Source: an uncultured Candidatus Saccharibacteria bacterium (GTDB lineage: Bacteria > Patescibacteriota > Saccharimonadia > Saccharimonadales > Saccharimonadaceae). Taken from it: a stretch of DNA of 22,671 nucleotides. Below, piece after piece: positions 21,837-22,671 of this stretch. The translations under genes were made by a program, and so were the position numbers. Each line of letters starts with the position of its first letter. The first letter of the stretch is position 1. The notes beneath the pieces are model-generated. The model saw nothing but the letters and a program-made list of their open reading frames with translations, was not told the DNA's origin and made no database searches. The stretch covers positions 1 to 22,671 of the forward strand of contig CARTQV010000005.1 of the NCBI GenBank assembly GCA_949070545.1, given 5' to 3'.

Positions 21837-22322
21837 ATGGTGGGATTATCAGGGCTTGACTCCAAAAAATATCAGGCTATCCTGAACTTCAGACGCCAGC
21901 TTCCGAAATCTCCCTCTGGATGTATTATATCAGAACACATTGAGGTTTGCAATAAGCAAATTGATGAATATGGAGAATTGGCAGTGAACCGCTTAACGCA
22001 AACTCCCAAGGAGTTTAGTGAGGCTGAGTTGCAAGAAATCATCTCCTTATATCAAGCCGGTAAGGCCACCCGTGAATTAGGGGAAATGTTCAAGGTCAGT
22101 AAAAATACGATCGGTCGTCTTTTGAAAGAACAAGGAGTAGAAATTACCAGGAGCAAAGCCCAAGCCAAACTAAATGCCAAAAAGGCAATTTCCATGTATG
22201 AGGACGGCTTTACCTCTACACAAATCGCTAAACAACTTGGCGTAGGCGCGCAGACGATTCTTAGATGCTTAAAGAATCATGGTGTCACAATCAAGAGCAG
22301 ATGGGATTATGAGCAGAAATGA
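21837..22322 (+). CDS. Small protein with two tandem helix-turn-helix domains
   Basis: The 161-aa product starts at ATG 21837, 19 bp from the divergent pth start. No ribosome site is obvious, so the start is uncertain and a GTG near 21985 is possible. Two similar HTH units are visible. One is at ~65-102 (ELQEIISLYQAGKATRELGEMF, then VSKNTIGRLLKEQGVEI). The other is at ~113-150 (KKAISMYEDGFTSTQIAKQLGV, then GAQTILRCLKNHGVTIK). This is the Hin/resolvase or transposase DNA-binding style, repeated as in bipartite site recognition. No catalytic domain is present, so it may be an orphan DNA-binding regulator or the remnant of a recombinase or homing enzyme. Confidence 0.7.
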   Translation: MVGLSGLDSKKYQAILNFRRQLPKSPSGCIISEHIEVCNKQIDEYGELAVNRLTQTPKEFSEAELQEIISLYQAGKATRELGEMFKVSKNTIGRLLKEQGVEITRSKAQAKLNAKKAISMYEDGFTSTQIAKQLGVGAQTILRCLKNHGVTIKSRWDYEQK

Positions 22323-22332
22323 CTCTGCTTTT
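22312..22332 (+). terminator. Weak terminator overlapping the stop of the double-HTH gene
   Basis: AGCAGA (22312-22317) pairs with TCTGCT (22324-22329) around the TGA stop and is followed by a short T-run. Confidence 0.45.
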
Positions 22333-22452
22333 CCGACACAGCGGATGGCGAGACCGTTCCCCACGATTGAGTGCATTCTGCGGATAGACACCGCCAAAGT
22401 AAGTACATTTTTTGCCAGAAAGGCTTTTTTAACCACGTAAAATATGAGTCTT

Positions 22453-22480
22453 TTTATATCATAAAATTGTCTAATGTCAA
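22453..22480 (-). promoter_or_regulatory. Minus-strand promoter facing the 3' end of the double-HTH gene
   Basis: Minus strand TTGACA (22480-22475), 16-bp spacer, TATAAA (22458-22453) with TGA directly before it. It would start an RNA near 22446 running leftward. No minus-strand ORF lies there, so the product is a small RNA or antisense to the double-HTH gene. Confidence 0.7.
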
Positions 22481-22520
22481 TAGTGCCATAGAGGGGAGTG
22501 ACCCTTACCTGTGGAAAAAT

Positions 22521-22572
22521 TGCGGCGTATTCGTTGCTGCTATGACTACACGCAGCAACGAATACGCTCGCA
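22521..22572. repeat. Near-perfect ~20-bp inverted repeat with an 11-nt loop
   Basis: 22525-22540 is the exact reverse complement of 22552-22567 (16 bp). The stem extends four more pairs (22521-22524 with 22569-22572) past a single bulged base. No T-tract follows directly, so it is not a standard terminator. Confidence 0.8.
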
Positions 22573-22586
22573 CCAAGATAGTCAGC

Positions 22587-22602
22587 GTCTATAGTAGGAG
22601 GA
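22587..22602 (+). repeat. Purine-rich motif repeated at both ends of the window
   Basis: The 16-mer GTCTATAGTAGGAGGA occurs here on the plus strand and on the minus strand at 171-186, directly after the stop of the orphan FISUMP fragment. Similarity extends to about 26 bp with two mismatches (TAGTnAGnGTCTATAG...), and both copies run on into GGAGG-type purine tracts. Confidence 0.65.
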
Positions 22603-22671
22603 AGGAGGGAGATAGGTTAAATGAGTTGAAGTAACGATACGGACTTCAACTATGGCATCTGATGCGTACAA

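Larger units (their letters stand above)
22323..22671. other. Non-coding right end of the window with hairpins and a promoter
   Basis: About 350 bp without a supported gene. An open frame at 22371-22634 has no ribosome site and runs through a long hairpin. Contents recorded separately: a minus-strand promoter (22453-22480), a ~20-bp hairpin (22521-22572) and a purine-rich motif shared with the left end (22587-22602). A 9-bp hairpin (22624-22632 with 22643-22651) also lies close to the window edge. Confidence 0.6.

Noticed and set aside
22371..22634. Plus-strand ORF of 87 codons at the right end
   Set aside because: No ribosome site, runs through the ~20-bp hairpin and over a minus-strand promoter, and the translation shows no domain-like pattern.
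1..22671. CRISPR arrays, rRNA genes, complete insertion sequences
   Set aside because: No regularly spaced direct repeats, no rRNA signatures and no transposase with paired terminal repeats were seen. The double-HTH protein has no catalytic domain.

Overview
The window looks like a chromosomal segment of a Candidate Phyla Radiation bacterium, most likely Saccharibacteria (TM7). The reasons are: tandem secreted proteins ending in a Fibrobacter-type FISUMP (C-type-lectin-like) domain, a stripped-down division/peptidoglycan cluster without Mur ligases, a TraD/VirD4-like membrane ATPase beside a sigma-region-4/HARE-HTH protein, and a zinc-finger-free topoisomerase I with a Lys-rich tail. UGA is used as an ordinary stop, which argues against the UGA-recoding Gracilibacteria/SR1 lineages. 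The lineage call is inference from gene content.

Layout. 1-480: an orphan minus-strand C-terminal FISUMP fragment behind a bidirectional terminator, beside a long inverted repeat. 427-2861: a promoter, a ~330-nt structured leader and two tandem paralogous secreted proteins, the second carrying the FISUMP domain. 2871-3755: an orphan gene with its own promoter and terminator. 3804-9702: a tightly packed plus-strand operon ftsI-mraY-(37-aa membrane protein)-ftsW-murG-ftsQ-like, with ATGA-type overlaps. 9703-10059: non-coding. 10060-18931 (minus strand): a secreted four-repeat protein, the VirD4-like ATPase, the HARE-HTH regulator, topA and a small orphan. 18970-19278 (minus): a strongly promoted, highly structured RNA ending in an intrinsic terminator just before the small orphan gene. 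19306-21194 (plus): dprA and an orphan with an acidic tail. 21293-21817: pth (minus). 21837-22322: a double-HTH protein (plus). 22323-22671: non-coding, with a minus-strand promoter, a ~20-bp hairpin and a repeat shared with the left end of the window.

How it works together. The central operon supplies late peptidoglycan steps: MraY makes lipid I, MurG makes lipid II, and FtsW/FtsI polymerise and cross-link it at the septum with an FtsQ-like scaffold. The secreted FISUMP and four-repeat proteins are candidate surface or host-contact factors. The VirD4-like ATPase and DprA fit DNA or protein transfer and competence. All ten promoters identified here carry an extended -10 (TGn), and three genes (ftsI, the VirD4-like gene and topA) appear to be leaderless. 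The most promising unexplained elements are the ~308-nt structured RNA next to dprA, the switch-like leader at 463-792, and the 37-aa membrane protein inside the division operon.
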